A stretch of DNA of 64,000 bases from Streptomyces lydicus (GTDB lineage: Bacteria; Actinomycetota; Actinomycetes; Streptomycetales; Streptomycetaceae): assembly GCF_001729485.1 (NCBI RefSeq), contig NZ_CP017157.1, forward strand, positions 3,596,001-3,660,000, given 5' to 3'. Numbering within the stretch: position 1 is the stretch's first letter; each line of letters begins with the position of its first letter. The position numbers and the translations under genes are program-made. The notes below the pieces were generated by a model that worked only from the letters and a program-made list of their open reading frames with translations, was not told where the DNA came from and did no database searches. Shown piece after piece: positions 16,467 through 25,228 of this stretch.

Positions 16467-18098
16467 TCAGGACTGCGGGCCGGTGCCGGGCAGGGCCCGG
16501 TCGGTCGCCGCGAGCAGCTCCCGCAGCCTGGGCCGGAGAACCTTGCCGGTGGCGGTCCGCGGAATGCTCGGCATCCGGACGAAGCGGGCGGGCAGCACCG
16601 CCGGGTCGAAGAAGCGCCCCAGGTGCTCCAGCAGCGCGGCGTCGGTGGTGCAGTCGGCGGTGGCCACCGCCGCCACCACGACCTCGCCCAGGAAGCGGTC
16701 CGGGGCGGTGTCGCAGGCCGCGTCGCGGACCGCCGGCAACGACTTGAGGGCCCGTTCCATCTCCTCCAGCGACACCGTTTCGCCGCGCACCTTGGCGATG
16801 TTCTTGGCCCGTCCGGTGAGGACGACGAAGCGCAGTCCGGTCTCCGGTTCGACGACTTCGTAGCCCAGGTCCTGGGAGTGGAACCAGCCGTCCGCGAACG
16901 CCTCGGCGGTGGCCTCCGGGTTCCCCTGGTAGCGCGACATCACGTTGTGCCCGCGCATGCACACCTCACCCCGTTCGCCGGGCTCGGCCCGCTGTCCGTC
17001 GGGGCGGAGCACGGCCACCTCGTTGCCGTACAGGGCGGTGCCGACGGAGGGGATGTCGCCGTCCAGCATCAGGGCGCGGTAGGCGGCGTCGGACAGGCCG
17101 CGCGGCATGGTGGTGGAGAAGTTGGTCGTCTCGGTCAGGCCGTAGCCCTGGAGGATCCGGACGCCCCAGCGCTCGTGCACCGCGCGGGCCGTGGACCGGG
17201 ACAGCGGGGCCGCGGCCGAGACGAAGTAGGCGAACTCCGGCGGGAATTGCGGGCTGCGCCAGGTCTGCAGCAGCGTCTCCAGGATGCTGGGGACGACGCT
17301 CGCGATCCGCGGGCGGTACCCGTTCAGCACACGCGGGTAGCCGAAGGGGTCGAACCCGGTGAGCAGGATGCCGTGCGCCCCGGCGGCGAGGGTGCCGAAG
17401 AGGGTGAAGTGCATGCCGTTGACGTGGTGGACCGGCAGGCAGCCGAGGAAGCGGTCGCCCGGCCCGAGGCCGTGGTGCCGGCGCAGCGCCTCCGCGTTGA
17501 CCGCGCCGTTGTAGTGCGACTGCGCGACCAGTTTCGAGGCGGCCGTCGATCCCGACGTGCCGAAGTAGAGGGCGTCCGCGCCCGGGTCGAGGTCCGGACC
17601 GGTCCAGTCGTCGTCGGCCGCGGGCAGTTCCCGCGGGTCGGGGAGCGTGCGCCACGGCACCGTGGCGTCGGTGGCGGCGTCCGGGGCGCGCAGCAGGGCC
17701 TTGGCGCCCAGCGCCTCGGCCTGCTGGGTGATCCGGCCCGCCGGGTCGGCCGGGTTCAGCGAGAGGATCGAGCAGCCGGCCAGCAGCAGCGCGAACACGG
17801 CGGTCACCGAACGCAGTTCGTTGACGGGGGCGAGGGCGAAGACGTCCCCGGGGCGGGCGCCCAGCTCCCGGGAGGCCCATGCCGCCAGGCGGCGGCTGAG
17901 CCGGAGGGTGTCGCGGTAGGTGAGGGTGGTCGCGGTGTCGTCGGCGCCGTGGAAGGTCAGGTACGGCGCGGACCCGTCGCGGTCGGCCCGGTGCGCCAGC
18001 AGCTCCGGCATCGTCGGGTGTACGGGGAGCCGGTCGGTGAACTCCCGTTCCGTGCAGCGGTGGGCGAGCCGGTGGTCCTCGTCGGGGGTGGCGTGCAT
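16467..18098 (-). CDS. Class I adenylate-forming enzyme (acyl-CoA/acyl-ACP ligase-like)
   Basis: A 543-residue AMP-dependent ligase. Core motifs are present: YFGTSGSTAASKLV (A3, P-loop), QGYGLTETTNFST (A5), GWFHSQDLG (A7), TGRAKNIAKVRGETVSLEEME (A8) and PRTATGKVLRPRL with the A10 catalytic Lys. The A4/A5 region lacks the FDxS Asp that binds an amino acid's amino group, so a carboxylic acid rather than an amino acid is the probable substrate. The ACP gene lies immediately upstream (47 bp), suggesting that this enzyme loads that ACP. SD GAGGAACC precedes ATG 18098. Confidence 0.88.
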   Translation of the reverse strand: MHATPDEDHRLAHRCTEREFTDRLPVHPTMPELLAHRADRDGSAPYLTFHGADDTATTLTYRDTLRLSRRLAAWASRELGARPGDVFALAPVNELRSVTAVFALLLAGCSILSLNPADPAGRITQQAEALGAKALLRAPDAATDATVPWRTLPDPRELPAADDDWTGPDLDPGADALYFGTSGSTAASKLVAQSHYNGAVNAEALRRHHGLGPGDRFLGCLPVHHVNGMHFTLFGTLAAGAHGILLTGFDPFGYPRVLNGYRPRIASVVPSILETLLQTWRSPQFPPEFAYFVSAAAPLSRSTARAVHERWGVRILQGYGLTETTNFSTTMPRGLSDAAYRALMLDGDIPSVGTALYGNEVAVLRPDGQRAEPGERGEVCMRGHNVMSRYQGNPEATAEAFADGWFHSQDLGYEVVEPETGLRFVVLTGRAKNIAKVRGETVSLEEMERALKSLPAVRDAACDTAPDRFLGEVVVAAVATADCTTDAALLEHLGRFFDPAVLPARFVRMPSIPRTATGKVLRPRLRELLAATDRALPGTGPQS

Positions 18099-18144
18099 GG
18101 TTCCTCGTCGTGGTAGGGGCGTGGTGCGGTCGGCGCGGAAGGGG

Positions 18145-18483
18145 TCAGCCGGCGGGGGGTGCCGCGGGGGCGGCTCCGGACGCCGTGAGGACGTCGGTGA
18201 TCGCGCGGATGCTGCGGAAGGTCTCGGCGGTCACCGCGTCCGACGGGAAGGTGACGCCCAGCGTCTCCTCCAGGTCCACCAGCAGGCGCACCACCCTCAG
18301 CGAGTCGAAACCGTGCTCCGGGAGCGGGGCGTCCGGTCCGGCGGACGTCAGCGACGCGCGGTCGGGGGCGTTGCGCAGGACGACCTCGGTCACCGCCGCG
18401 AGCAGCTCACCCGTGGCAGCGGCGGTGGGGTCCGGGGCGGGCGAGCGGGCGGGCTCCGGCTGGTGCTCCGGGGGTGTGTGCAC
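18145..18483 (-). CDS. Discrete acyl carrier protein
   Basis: A carrier protein of 112 residues from GTG 18483. The phosphopantetheine site is GFDSLRVV (Ser in the DSL motif), with the usual helix pattern LLVDLEETLGVTFPSDAV. A Pro-rich N-terminal extension precedes the domain. GTG 18483 is favoured because AAGAAGGGA lies about 10 nt upstream; ATG 18525 would add 14 residues that encode this SD and has no SD of its own. It sits directly before the AMP-dependent ligase and is its probable partner. It is the first gene transcribed leftward from the 18.5-18.7 kb operator region. Confidence 0.85.
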   Translation of the reverse strand: MHTPPEHQPEPARSPAPDPTAAATGELLAAVTEVVLRNAPDRASLTSAGPDAPLPEHGFDSLRVVRLLVDLEETLGVTFPSDAVTAETFRSIRAITDVLTASGAAPAAPPAG

Positions 18484-18730
18484 GACGATCGTTCCCTTCT
18501 TCGGTGGTGGGTGCGGGCGGCTCATGGCCGGCCCGCCGGTCGGGGATTAGCCCCTTATGGCGTTCTTGTGATGCTTTTCACTCATTGCGGGATTGGTGGT
18601 CGCATGTCTTGTTCCGTCCGGAGGCATGGCCTAGGTTCCGAACGGAACATGACGCGACGTCACCTCCGCGTATGTCAGGCGCACTTCGGCCGCCGTCCCG
18701 GCTGCCCCGGACCGTCCCAGTGAGGCTCAT
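18484..18730. promoter_or_regulatory. Divergent control region with paired GTTCCG operators
   Basis: This region separates the ACP (leftward) and Nudix (rightward) genes and is relatively AT-rich around 18541-18610. Two related dyads occur 24 bp apart: GTTCCGTCCGGA at 18611-18622 and GTTCCGAACGGAAC at 18635-18648. The second is a 6-2-6 inverted repeat; the first matches it in reverse orientation at most positions. I take them as binding sites for one dimeric regulator not encoded here. Confidence 0.55.
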
Positions 18731-19714
18731 GTGAAGCACCCGTCCCCCTCGGCACGGCAGGACTCCGCGCACCGCGTCCCCACCGGGACACCGGCCGGCC
18801 GCCCCCCGGAGCCGCTGGACCGCGCCGCCGCCCGACGGGAGGACGCGGGCTGGCTCCGCGCGGCCTGGGAGCGGGAGAACACCCGGGTGCTGCCGCTGGC
18901 CGGGGGCCGCACCCGGGTGAGCGAGGGGCCCGACGGCTGGCGGCTGGCGCTGGTCCGGCCGCGCGACTGCCCGCCGGGCGGCACCCGTTACTTCCTCGGC
19001 ACCGACGGCACCGGCGCCGCGTACTTCGCGTACGCCACCGGCCGGCTGCCGGCGCCGCCCACCGGCACCGCGCGCGTCGCGGCCCTCGGCGACGGCGACT
19101 GTCCGCTCGGCGACCGGGACCACGGCATGCTCGTGCACGCCACCGCCCTGGAGAACTGGCACCGCAACCACGGCCGTTGCCCCGGCTGCGGCGACCCCAC
19201 CACGGTGGAGGGCGGCGGGCACGTACGGCGCTGCGCGGCGTGCGGTGTCGAGCACCATCCCCGTACCGACCCGGCCGTGCTCATGCTGATCACCGACGCG
19301 GGCGACCGGTGTCTGCTGGGCAGCCGTACCCGCTGGCCCGCGCACCAGTACTCGGTGCCCGCCGGATACGTCGAGCCCGGGGAGACCGCGGAAGCCGCGG
19401 TGCGGCGCGAGGCCGCGGAGGAGGCGGGGGTGGCGATCGGCGCGGTGCGGTGCGTGGAGACCGAGGCGCACCCCTTTCCCGGCAGCCTGATGCTGGGTTA
19501 CGAGGCCGACGCCGTCTCGTCCGACGCGCGTGCCGACGGGAGCGAGATGGCGGCTGTCCGCTGGTTCACCCGGGACGCGCTGGCCCGGGCCGTGCGCACC
19601 GGGGACGTGGCGCTGCCGGACCGCCGCTACCTCGCCCGCCGGCTGGTCGAGCGGTGGTACGGAGGCCCGCTCGACCCCGCGCCGGAGTCGGCCGGCGCCC
19701 CCTGGACCGAGTGA
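18731..19714 (+). CDS. nudC: NudC-type Nudix hydrolase (NADH pyrophosphatase / NAD-decapping)
   Basis: A 327-residue Nudix protein. A zinc ribbon (CPGCGDP...CAACGVEHHPRTDP) precedes the catalytic Nudix box GYVEPGETAEAAVRREAAEEAG, with all REUxEE residues present. The NudC-specific segment after it reads EAHPFPGSLMLGYEA in place of the usual SQPWPFPxS, a modest variation. NudC enzymes split NADH into NMNH and AMP and remove NAD caps from RNA. The start is GTG 18731. It lies between the two halves of the leftward arm but on the other strand, so it may be a bystander or may process a nucleotide intermediate; I cannot tell which. Confidence 0.88.
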   Translation: MKHPSPSARQDSAHRVPTGTPAGRPPEPLDRAAARREDAGWLRAAWERENTRVLPLAGGRTRVSEGPDGWRLALVRPRDCPPGGTRYFLGTDGTGAAYFAYATGRLPAPPTGTARVAALGDGDCPLGDRDHGMLVHATALENWHRNHGRCPGCGDPTTVEGGGHVRRCAACGVEHHPRTDPAVLMLITDAGDRCLLGSRTRWPAHQYSVPAGYVEPGETAEAAVRREAAEEAGVAIGAVRCVETEAHPFPGSLMLGYEADAVSSDARADGSEMAAVRWFTRDALARAVRTGDVALPDRRYLARRLVERWYGGPLDPAPESAGAPWTE

Positions 19715-19739
19715 ACGGCCGGGGCGGCGCGTCGGCTGG

Positions 19740-21302
19740 TCAGTGCGCACCGGCGCCCACCCCGGCGCCCAGCGCCACCCGGTCGATCTTCCCGGCCGGG
19801 GTCAGCGGCATGGCCGCGACCACGCGGTAGGCGGACGGCCGCATCCACTCCGGCAGCCGCCGCGCCGCGTGCGCGCGGACCTGCTCCAGGCTCGTCCCCG
19901 GCGTCGTCCGCAGGCACGCCGCCAGCACGCCCACCCCGCCCTGGGTGTGCGGCAGCACCACGGACTCCAGCACCCCCGGGCAGTCGGCGAGCGCGGCCTC
20001 GACCTCCCCCAACTCCACGCGGTACCCGCGCACCTTGACCTGGTGGTCGGTGCGGCCCAGGAACTCCAGCCGGCCGTCCGGCGTCCGACGGGCGCGGTCC
20101 CCGGTCCGGTACATCCGCCCGCCGTCCGCGGCCCACGGGTCGGGCAGGAAACGCTGTGCGGTCAGGCCGGGGCGGCCGAGGTAGCCGCGGGCCAGCGTGG
20201 GACCCGCCACGTACAGCTCGCCCGGCTCGCCGACGGCCACCGGGCGCAGCCGGTCGTCCAGCAGGTGGACCGTCTGGCCGGGCAGCGGTGTCCCGAGGTG
20301 CGGTTCCACCCCGCCCGTGATCGGTGCCCACAGGCTGTCCACCGTCGTCTCCGTGGTGCCGTACACGTTGACGGCGTCCAGTACGCCCGCGGCACGGTGC
20401 CCGGCCAGCGTCCGCCACAGCGCGGGCGGCACCGCCTCGCCCCCCACCCACAGGCGCAGTCCGGAGCCGGCCGGCAGGGCGCGGGCCAGCCGGTCGGCCG
20501 TCAACTCGGCCAGGCCGGGGGTGAGATCGAGGTCGGTGAGCCGCGCTTCCGTCACGGCCCGCACCAGCCGCTGGGGGACGCGGCGCGCCAGGTCGTCGAC
20601 GATCACCACCGTGTCCCCGCGGCAGACCCGGGCCCACTGCTGGAGCGAGGCGTCGAAGGAGGGGCTGGCGCTCCAGCCGACCCTGGCCGGGCCCGGCCGG
20701 ACCGCGCCGGCCGCCTCCAGGCCGGCCAGGAAAGCGGCCAGCGCGCCGTGCTCGACCTGGACGCCCTTCGGCCGGCCGGTCGACCCGGAGGTGTAGATGA
20801 CGTAGGCGAGTCGGCCGGGACCGACCGCCGGCAGCGGGGCGCCGGCGTCCGGGGACGGGCCGGCGCCGGCCGCCGGCAGGACGGTCAGGTGCGGGGGGAA
20901 GACGTCGGCCGGGGGCCGGGGCGCGTCGCCGCCGGCCGTCAGGACGACGGTGGTCCCGCTGTCCCGCACCAGGTAGCGCAGCCGGTCGGCGGGGTAGGCC
21001 GGGTCCAGCGGCAGGAAGGCGCCGCCCGCCCGCAGGACGCCGAGCGCGGCGGCGATGAAGTCCGCCGAGCGCGGGAGGCACAGCCCGACGACGGTCTCCG
21101 TGCCGACCCCGTGGGCCAGCAGGCGGGCCGCCACGGCCGCACTGCGCCCGGCCAGCTCCGCGAACGTCGTCCGGGTCCCGCCGTCCTCGACGGCCACCGC
21201 GTCGGGCCGCGCCGCCGCGGTGGCGAGGAAGCGCTCCGGGAGCAGGCCCGGCCGGCCGTCCGGCAGCCCGCGGGGCGACCCGGCCGGCGGCCGAGCGGTC
21301 AC
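19740..21302 (-). CDS. Stand-alone NRPS adenylation domain, predicted L-glutamine specific
   Basis: A 520-residue free-standing adenylation enzyme with no carrier or condensation domain. Motifs: YVIYTSGSTGRPKGV (A3), SFDASLQQW (A4), NVYGTTETTVDS (A5), MYRTGD (A7), GRTDHQVKVRGYRVELGEVE (A8) and PAGKIDR (A10 Lys). Aligned by hand with GrsA PheA, the ten specificity positions read D-A-Q-D-V-G-V-V-D-K, one conservative change from the classical glutamine code DAQDLGVVDK. It should make glutaminyl-AMP and load the discrete PCP at 29010. Its GTG start overlaps the BtpA stop (GTGA), so it is coupled to the aminotransferase and BtpA genes. Confidence 0.92.
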   Translation of the reverse strand: MTARPPAGSPRGLPDGRPGLLPERFLATAAARPDAVAVEDGGTRTTFAELAGRSAAVAARLLAHGVGTETVVGLCLPRSADFIAAALGVLRAGGAFLPLDPAYPADRLRYLVRDSGTTVVLTAGGDAPRPPADVFPPHLTVLPAAGAGPSPDAGAPLPAVGPGRLAYVIYTSGSTGRPKGVQVEHGALAAFLAGLEAAGAVRPGPARVGWSASPSFDASLQQWARVCRGDTVVIVDDLARRVPQRLVRAVTEARLTDLDLTPGLAELTADRLARALPAGSGLRLWVGGEAVPPALWRTLAGHRAAGVLDAVNVYGTTETTVDSLWAPITGGVEPHLGTPLPGQTVHLLDDRLRPVAVGEPGELYVAGPTLARGYLGRPGLTAQRFLPDPWAADGGRMYRTGDRARRTPDGRLEFLGRTDHQVKVRGYRVELGEVEAALADCPGVLESVVLPHTQGGVGVLAACLRTTPGTSLEQVRAHAARRLPEWMRPSAYRVVAAMPLTPAGKIDRVALGAGVGAGAH

Positions 21303-22111
21303 GGCCGGCCTCCCTTCGCGCGTACGGCCTCCATGTACGTCGCCACCCGCCCGGAGTCGATCTCACTGCCCCAGCCCGAGCGTTCCAGGCAGCTGCCGAC
21401 GAACGCCCCGTCGGCGGCCGCCAGCAGCCGTGCGGCGTTGTCGTGGTGGGTGTGCCCGGCGAGGATCACGGGCAGGTCCGGGGCCGCGGCGCGCACCGCG
21501 TCGATCATCCGCAGGGTGGTGTCGTCGTCGCGGTGGCACAGCGAGACGGCGTCGGCGCCCGCGCCCGCGGCCGCCTTCGCCACCTCCGCCGTGGTCTTCC
21601 CGCCGCCGAACCACGAGAAGTGCATCGAGTCGATGTCGGCGATGATGCCGATGTCCTCGCCCGCGATCTTCCGGCGGTACTCCATGATCCGCAGCGGGTC
21701 CGGAGTGACCATGCCGTGCGGGGAGAGGGTCTGCCCGACCAGCGCGCCGACCCGGACGAAGGAGCCGCCGCTCACCTTCGCCACGCCCAGGGAGGCGCTG
21801 ACGGCGTTGCGCATCATCTGCACACCCACCCGGAAGCCGGCGCCGGTGGCGCGTACGACGGCGTCGGTGATCAGGGCCATGGCGGCGGTCCGTGCCGGAT
21901 CGGACTCGTCCGCCACGCTGTAGACCCGTTCCACGGTCTGGATGAGGCAGCCGTCCGCGCCGCCCCGCTCCAGGGCGACGGCCGACCGCACGGCGCTCTC
22001 CAACGTCGCGCCGAGCGTGCCGTCCTGATGGAACGGGGTGCCGGGCAGCGGCCGCAGGTGAATCATGCCGAGGACCGTCTTGCGGCCGTCCCGGCGCGGG
22101 AAGTCAGCCAT
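21299..22111 (-). CDS. BtpA/SgcQ-family TIM-barrel protein
   Basis: A 270-residue protein matching the BtpA/SgcQ family (VLGMIHLRPLPGTP, GADGCLIQTV, VGVQMMRNAVSASLGVAKVSGGSFVRVGA, IIADIDSMHFSW, ADAVSLCHRDDDTT, LAGHTHHDNAARLLAAADGAFVGS). The fold is a TIM barrel with a phosphate-binding C-terminal segment. BtpA affects photosystem I in cyanobacteria and SgcQ sits in a sugar operon; no reaction is proven. Its presence in a peptide-type cluster is unusual. It overlaps the aminotransferase stop by 8 nt and the adenylation gene start by 4 nt, which ties all three together. Confidence 0.85.
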   Translation of the reverse strand: MADFPRRDGRKTVLGMIHLRPLPGTPFHQDGTLGATLESAVRSAVALERGGADGCLIQTVERVYSVADESDPARTAAMALITDAVVRATGAGFRVGVQMMRNAVSASLGVAKVSGGSFVRVGALVGQTLSPHGMVTPDPLRIMEYRRKIAGEDIGIIADIDSMHFSWFGGGKTTAEVAKAAAGAGADAVSLCHRDDDTTLRMIDAVRAAAPDLPVILAGHTHHDNAARLLAAADGAFVGSCLERSGWGSEIDSGRVATYMEAVRAKGGRP

Positions 22112-23678
22112 GGCGCACCGCGTCCCGGGCCGCGTAGGCGCCCAGCCGGCCGACGGCGGTGTCGAGGTCGCGCCAGCTGCGGGCCGAGGTCACCCGCACC
22201 GTCCCGCCGGAGAAGCAGAAGTTGAGGATGCCGGGGTAGGTGGACACCCCGGTCTCGCGCAGCAGGTCGCGGAAGCACCGGTAGGAGTCGTCCCAACCGG
22301 GCAGCGTGAGCGCGGTGTTGATCGAGTAGCGCGGTTTGAGAACCGTCGCGAACTCCGAGAGGCGGGCGTGCGTGGCGTCGCGCAGGGTGAGCAGACTCCG
22401 TTCGCGGGCCTCCCGTTCGGTGGCGTAGTTGGTGTACGCGGCCTGCAGCCGTTCCGGGGTCAGACCGTAGGACGCCTCGAACTCGCGGACCTGCTCGGCG
22501 CCGACGGCCCGCAGGCCGGTGACCCGCCAGCGCTCCATCCGGGCCAGTACCTCGATGAGCGTGTAGAAGAAGGACGGCGGCCCGCCGAAGTGGGTGGAGG
22601 CGTACTCGTAGTACTCGGCGATCAGATCGCTGTCGGCGGTGATCCAGCCGGCCTTGATGCCGGGCGCCGACCAGTGTTTGGACAGGCTGGAGATGCGGAC
22701 GACGTTGCGCGCGGCGCGGGCCGGCGACAGCGCGTTCACCGGCCCGAGCCACTCGTGGCACTCGTCGAGCAGGATCAGCGTGGACGGCGAGAGGGCGTTC
22801 AGCAGCCGGACCAGGTCGGCCTCCGCCACACCGGCGCCGGTCGGGTTCGCGGCCGTCTGCAGCATCACCAGCGGGGTGTCCGGGGACAGCGCGGCCAGCA
22901 GCGGCTCCACCGACATCCGGCCGTCCTGCGTCGGCAGCGGCACCAGGCGGGTGTCGGTGCGGCAGGCGATCGACTCCACCAGCGGCGGGTAGTTGGGCGT
23001 CGCGCACAGCGCGGGCGCGGTACGCGGCCCGGAGCGGGAGGTGAGGAAGTCGGCCATCGTGCTGACCGCCACGGTGCCGCCCATGGTGAGCGCGATGTTG
23101 CCGGCCTCGTAGGGGGCGCCGGGGATCCGGGCGCTCTCGTACGCGGCCACCGCCTCGCGGGCCTGCAGCCGCCCGCAGGAGTCGGAGTAGCCGTACCAGT
23201 CACGTTCGAGGGCGTAGCGGATGCACTCCTTGAGGACCTCGGGGAGCCCCCACTCCTCCTCGTCGACCGCGCCGCCGGAGAGCATCAGGTGGTCGTCGGA
23301 CCGCAGGTCGCCGTAGAGGTCGTCGCGGAAGTAGAAGTTGAACAGCTCCTTGACGAACCGCACCGTGGCCCGCGAGGTCAGCACCTCCTCCGCGGTCGTG
23401 CTCCGCCGCACCCTGGTGGCCCGCCACTGCTCGGCGAGCCGGGGACGGGCGGCGTGCGCACCCGACTCGGCGTCCACCCGCCCCACCCACAGACGGCACA
23501 GTTCGAAGGGGTCCCCGGGGTCGGCCGCCCGGTTGTAGACGTCCAGCATCCGCTCGTCGACGCCGGGCAGGAAGCACCCGCCGTCGTCGTCGAGGAGCTG
23601 CGCCGCGGCCGCGCTCTCGGCCGCCTCGGCCGGGATGCTGAAACATCGCTCTCGTAAGGGGTGGGGGAAGAGTTCCAC
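22104..23678 (-). CDS. PLP-dependent class I/II aminotransferase-like enzyme
   Basis: A 524-residue fold-type I PLP enzyme. The N-terminal 150 residues are longer than usual for the class and include FVKELFNFYFRDDLYG. The core shows GGTVAVST (cofactor-binding region), TAANPTGAG, LDECHEWLG, and the Schiff-base Lys in SSLSKHWSAPGIKAGW. It could be a transaminase or one of the PLP enzymes that oxidise or cyclise amino acids; I cannot separate these. The GTG start at 23678 has GGAG upstream. The 9-bp word TTACGTGGG lies 19 bp upstream of the start and recurs before the oxygenase gene. Confidence 0.88.
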   Translation of the reverse strand: MELFPHPLRERCFSIPAEAAESAAAAQLLDDDGGCFLPGVDERMLDVYNRAADPGDPFELCRLWVGRVDAESGAHAARPRLAEQWRATRVRRSTTAEEVLTSRATVRFVKELFNFYFRDDLYGDLRSDDHLMLSGGAVDEEEWGLPEVLKECIRYALERDWYGYSDSCGRLQAREAVAAYESARIPGAPYEAGNIALTMGGTVAVSTMADFLTSRSGPRTAPALCATPNYPPLVESIACRTDTRLVPLPTQDGRMSVEPLLAALSPDTPLVMLQTAANPTGAGVAEADLVRLLNALSPSTLILLDECHEWLGPVNALSPARAARNVVRISSLSKHWSAPGIKAGWITADSDLIAEYYEYASTHFGGPPSFFYTLIEVLARMERWRVTGLRAVGAEQVREFEASYGLTPERLQAAYTNYATEREARERSLLTLRDATHARLSEFATVLKPRYSINTALTLPGWDDSYRCFRDLLRETGVSTYPGILNFCFSGGTVRVTSARSWRDLDTAVGRLGAYAARDAVRHG

Positions 23679-23740
23679 TGAGGGCTCCAGGATCAGTTAC
23701 GTGGGGGTCAAGGGGTGGCGTACCGGAGCGCGGGACGGCG

Positions 23741-24595
23741 TCATCCCCCGAGGAGACGCAGGCGCTTGAGATGCCTCGGGATCTCCGGGGCACGGCCGTC
23801 ACCCGCGGTTCTGCCGTGGAAGAAGCGGTGGTTGTCCACGGCGAGGAGCATGCCGCGCCGCCACTCGACGGCGCGGGCTTCGGCAGGGTGGTACATCGCG
23901 GCCAGCAGGCGCCGCAGGGCCGGGCCGACCTCGTCGGCGGCGGCCGGGTCGCCGGCCAGCTCCCACTCCAGCGGCGCGGTGTGGAAGTCGCGGAAGGAGA
24001 AGACCGGTGCCCCGTCGACGGTGCGCAGCAGGGGCGGCGGGCCGTCGGCGGCACGGTAGCGGACCCGGGCCAGCAGCGCGGCGTCGTCCGGCGACAGCCG
24101 CCGCCGGACCGCGGCCATCGGCACGACGACGGTACGGGCTGCCGTGCCGTCCCCCGGTTCGCAGCACATCAGCACGATGAGGCGCGGTTGCCGCCGCGCG
24201 GGCCGGGTACTGCCTTCGGTGTGCAGCGTCAGGAAGTTCGTGGCGAAAGGCTGCAGGGAAGCATCCGAGGTGCGTCCCGCATCGGCCGTCAGATTCAACA
24301 TGATGCCGTGTTCGACATACGGCAGGACCGCCGCGTCGGTCTCCGGCATCGGGTCGCCGAGCGTCTTTCCCACAGCAATGAAATCAGCGGTCGACAATGG
24401 CTCGTCGAGCTGTAGGAGAGCATATCCATCGGCCGTGAGCCGGTCGCGCAGCAAGGTCGCGACATTGTCCGGGCCGGCATCGGGTGGAAGATGGGCGTTG
24501 GGCTGGAGCGTTAAAGCGGCATCCGTCTCCAGTAATTCATGGCGGAGGGCTAAGTGTTGATCTGCCTTTGATTCGGCAAAACAGCCGCTGGTCAA
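23741..24595 (-). CDS. TauD-type 2-oxoglutarate/Fe(II) oxygenase with two TTA codons
   Basis: A 284-residue oxygenase. The metal-binding triad is visible as HxE in FLTLHTEGSTRPARRQP and the distal His in DNHRFFHGRTA, followed by an Arg-rich end (PEIPRHLKRLRLL) that would bind 2-oxoglutarate. Layout and size fit the TauD/clavaminate-synthase clan, whose members often hydroxylate free or carrier-bound amino acids. It is the first gene of the leftward arm. The start is TTG 24595 with AGGGGA 8 nt upstream. Leu21 and Leu28 are both TTA codons (24533-24535, 24512-24514), so expression should require the bldA tRNA. Confidence 0.88.
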   Translation of the reverse strand: MTSGCFAESKADQHLALRHELLETDAALTLQPNAHLPPDAGPDNVATLLRDRLTADGYALLQLDEPLSTADFIAVGKTLGDPMPETDAAVLPYVEHGIMLNLTADAGRTSDASLQPFATNFLTLHTEGSTRPARRQPRLIVLMCCEPGDGTAARTVVVPMAAVRRRLSPDDAALLARVRYRAADGPPPLLRTVDGAPVFSFRDFHTAPLEWELAGDPAAADEVGPALRRLLAAMYHPAEARAVEWRRGMLLAVDNHRFFHGRTAGDGRAPEIPRHLKRLRLLGG

Positions 24596-25228
24596 TGTGT
24601 GCGTCCCCTAACTGACTTACGTGGGATAGCACCGCAACCTTCCATAGGACCCGGCGTCCTTGTCAATAGCTGTAACAGTCAACTGGGCGACCGACGGCGG
24701 GATCCGGGCTGGTGGCGGCCGGAAACGGAAGGAGAGGCAACCCCGGAGCGCCGGCGTCCGTCTTCTCCTTCAGCCTGCTTCGGCGGGTGCCGCAGGCATA
24801 GTAGGGGCGCACCGTCATTGTCGTGCCGGAGGTGGTGTCAACGTACTCGTGGTGAGCGTGAGTTGACGTTCTGTGGTCGCGGGCGCGGCAAGGCCGGTCA
24901 CCGGCCGAATGGTCGCCGCGATGGCGCAAAAAAGTATGGCCGGAGGCCGAAAGGTGGCTGTCGCTCACCGGCATTCCGAGCAAGATCGGAATATGCAGAA
25001 CAAACACTTCCGGTCCTTCCGGAGATCGGGTAGCGTCGCCCCCACGCCTCGGTTGACCACGGGTGCGTTCATGAACCTGATGGCCCGTTGCCGCGGGTGA
25101 CGCGCGATGCGTCGAGATCCCCGCGTCGATAGCGAAAGAGCGCAGGATTCTCTTCCGGTGGCTCAGTGCACAGTTCTTCTTTTGTCGCCTGTGGGGGACT
25201 CTTGTACATACGCAGCGAGTTCGTGGGA
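24596..25228. promoter_or_regulatory. Central 633-bp divergent control region of the cluster
   Basis: This is the largest gene-free stretch in the cluster and separates the two outward arms. Frames that cross it lack SDs and conserved content. It is less GC-rich than its flanks. A minus-strand TTGACA (24661-24666) lies 66-71 bp before the oxygenase start, and TTACGTGGG (24617-24625) lies 22 bp before it. GTCAAC (24837-24842) and GTTGAC (24862-24867) form a widely spaced inverted repeat. No pathway-specific regulator gene is present in the cluster, so control probably comes from outside plus bldA. Confidence 0.55.

Noticed and set aside
24599..25033. 144-residue frame and an antisense 114-residue frame in the central control region
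   Set aside because: No SD, no recognisable domain and non-coding-like composition; the region is better explained as a divergent promoter.
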